From DASSBR01 sp035688265 (lineage in GTDB: Bacteria > Pseudomonadota > Gammaproteobacteria > Natronospirales > DASSBR01): 39,433 nucleotides of DNA. This document shows, in pieces, positions 39,361 through 39,433 of the stretch. Under the pieces are notes generated by a model. It saw only the letters and a program-made list of their open reading frames with translations. It was not told where the DNA came from and searched no databases. The position numbers were made by a program, and so were the translations under genes. Position 1 is the first letter of the stretch, and each line of letters starts with the position of its first letter. The stretch lies in the NCBI GenBank assembly GCA_035688265.1, contig DASSNE010000049.1, positions 1 through 39,433 on the forward strand. Reading direction: 5' to 3'.

Positions 39361-39433
39361 TTAATCGAACAGAATCAACTGGTTATGGCCAGCCTGTAGA
39401 TCAAGGTCAGGCGGAACCGAGGTAAGCAGTTGA
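39361..39433 (-). CDS. C-terminal end of a possible minus-strand gene (cut by window edge)
   Basis: On the minus strand the last 24 codons of an open frame read QLLTSVPPDLDLQAGHNQLILFD and end with TAA at 39361-39363. The frame continues beyond the window. Just outside it (39348-39360) lies AGTGTCCCAACG-like DNA that could be a terminal repeat of an insertion sequence. Too little is visible to name the product; chance is possible. Confidence 0.3.
   Translation of the reverse strand, partial: QLLTSVPPDLDLQAGHNQLILFD

Overview
The window is a dense housekeeping stretch of a high-GC gammaproteobacterial chromosome. The evidence is the set of gene orders it combines: pyrC-rnt, aceE-aceF-lpd with a single-chain E1, metG divergent from mrp-dcd, purN/purM beside a DUF2066 gene and hda, tRNA-Leu-tig-clpP-clpX-lon-hupB-ppiD, gloB divergent from a YafS-like methyltransferase gene followed by rnhA-dnaQ, and nhaB. 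The genus cannot be fixed from the sequence alone. No plasmid, phage or CRISPR signal is seen, and no gap between genes exceeds about 200 bases.

Layout. 1-1373 (minus): rnt (cut by the window edge) and pyrC. 1549-7360 (plus): the complete pyruvate dehydrogenase operon, in which the E3 subunit carries its own lipoyl domain, almost a copy of the one in E2. 7425-7973: a Yip1-type membrane protein. 7991-13892 (minus): a tightly packed run metG > rsxB > nth > two small unknown membrane proteins > a CYP152-type P450 peroxygenase > alkB, which mixes translation, an orphan Rnf/Rsx ferredoxin-like subunit, two DNA-repair enzymes and a peroxide-driven P450. 13891-16165 (plus): a TlpA-like thioredoxin, mrp and dcd.

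16170-18723 (minus): a DUF3108 protein, purN and purM, with a structured inverted-repeat element between purN and purM. 18764-20631 (plus): DUF2066 and hda. 20628-21577 (minus): DUF2069 and wrbA. 21672-30267 (plus): tRNA-Leu(UAG), then the chaperone/protease run tig-clpP-clpX-lon, then hupB, tRNA-Val(UAC), tRNA-Asp(GUC) and ppiD. 30377-33772 (minus): fabI, a four-LysM MltD and gloB. 33948-39343 (plus): the methyltransferase, rnhA, dnaQ, nhaB, a CPA1-type antiporter and an unknown outer-membrane barrel. A short open frame on the minus strand at the right edge may be the end of a further gene.

Themes. Protein quality control (tig, clpP, clpX, lon, ppiD), replication and repair (hda, dnaQ, rnhA, nth, alkB, dcd), purine/pyrimidine synthesis (pyrC, purN, purM), and central carbon and lipid metabolism (PDH, fabI). 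Accessory flavour comes from the P450-alkB pair, the two-antiporter-plus-barrel module, and intergenic DNA in which different heptamer (7-base period) repeats recur at gene ends. No wholly new multi-gene system is evident. The best leads are the divergent CYP152 and its neighbours, the heptamer/palindromic intergenic elements, and the antiporter-linked barrel.
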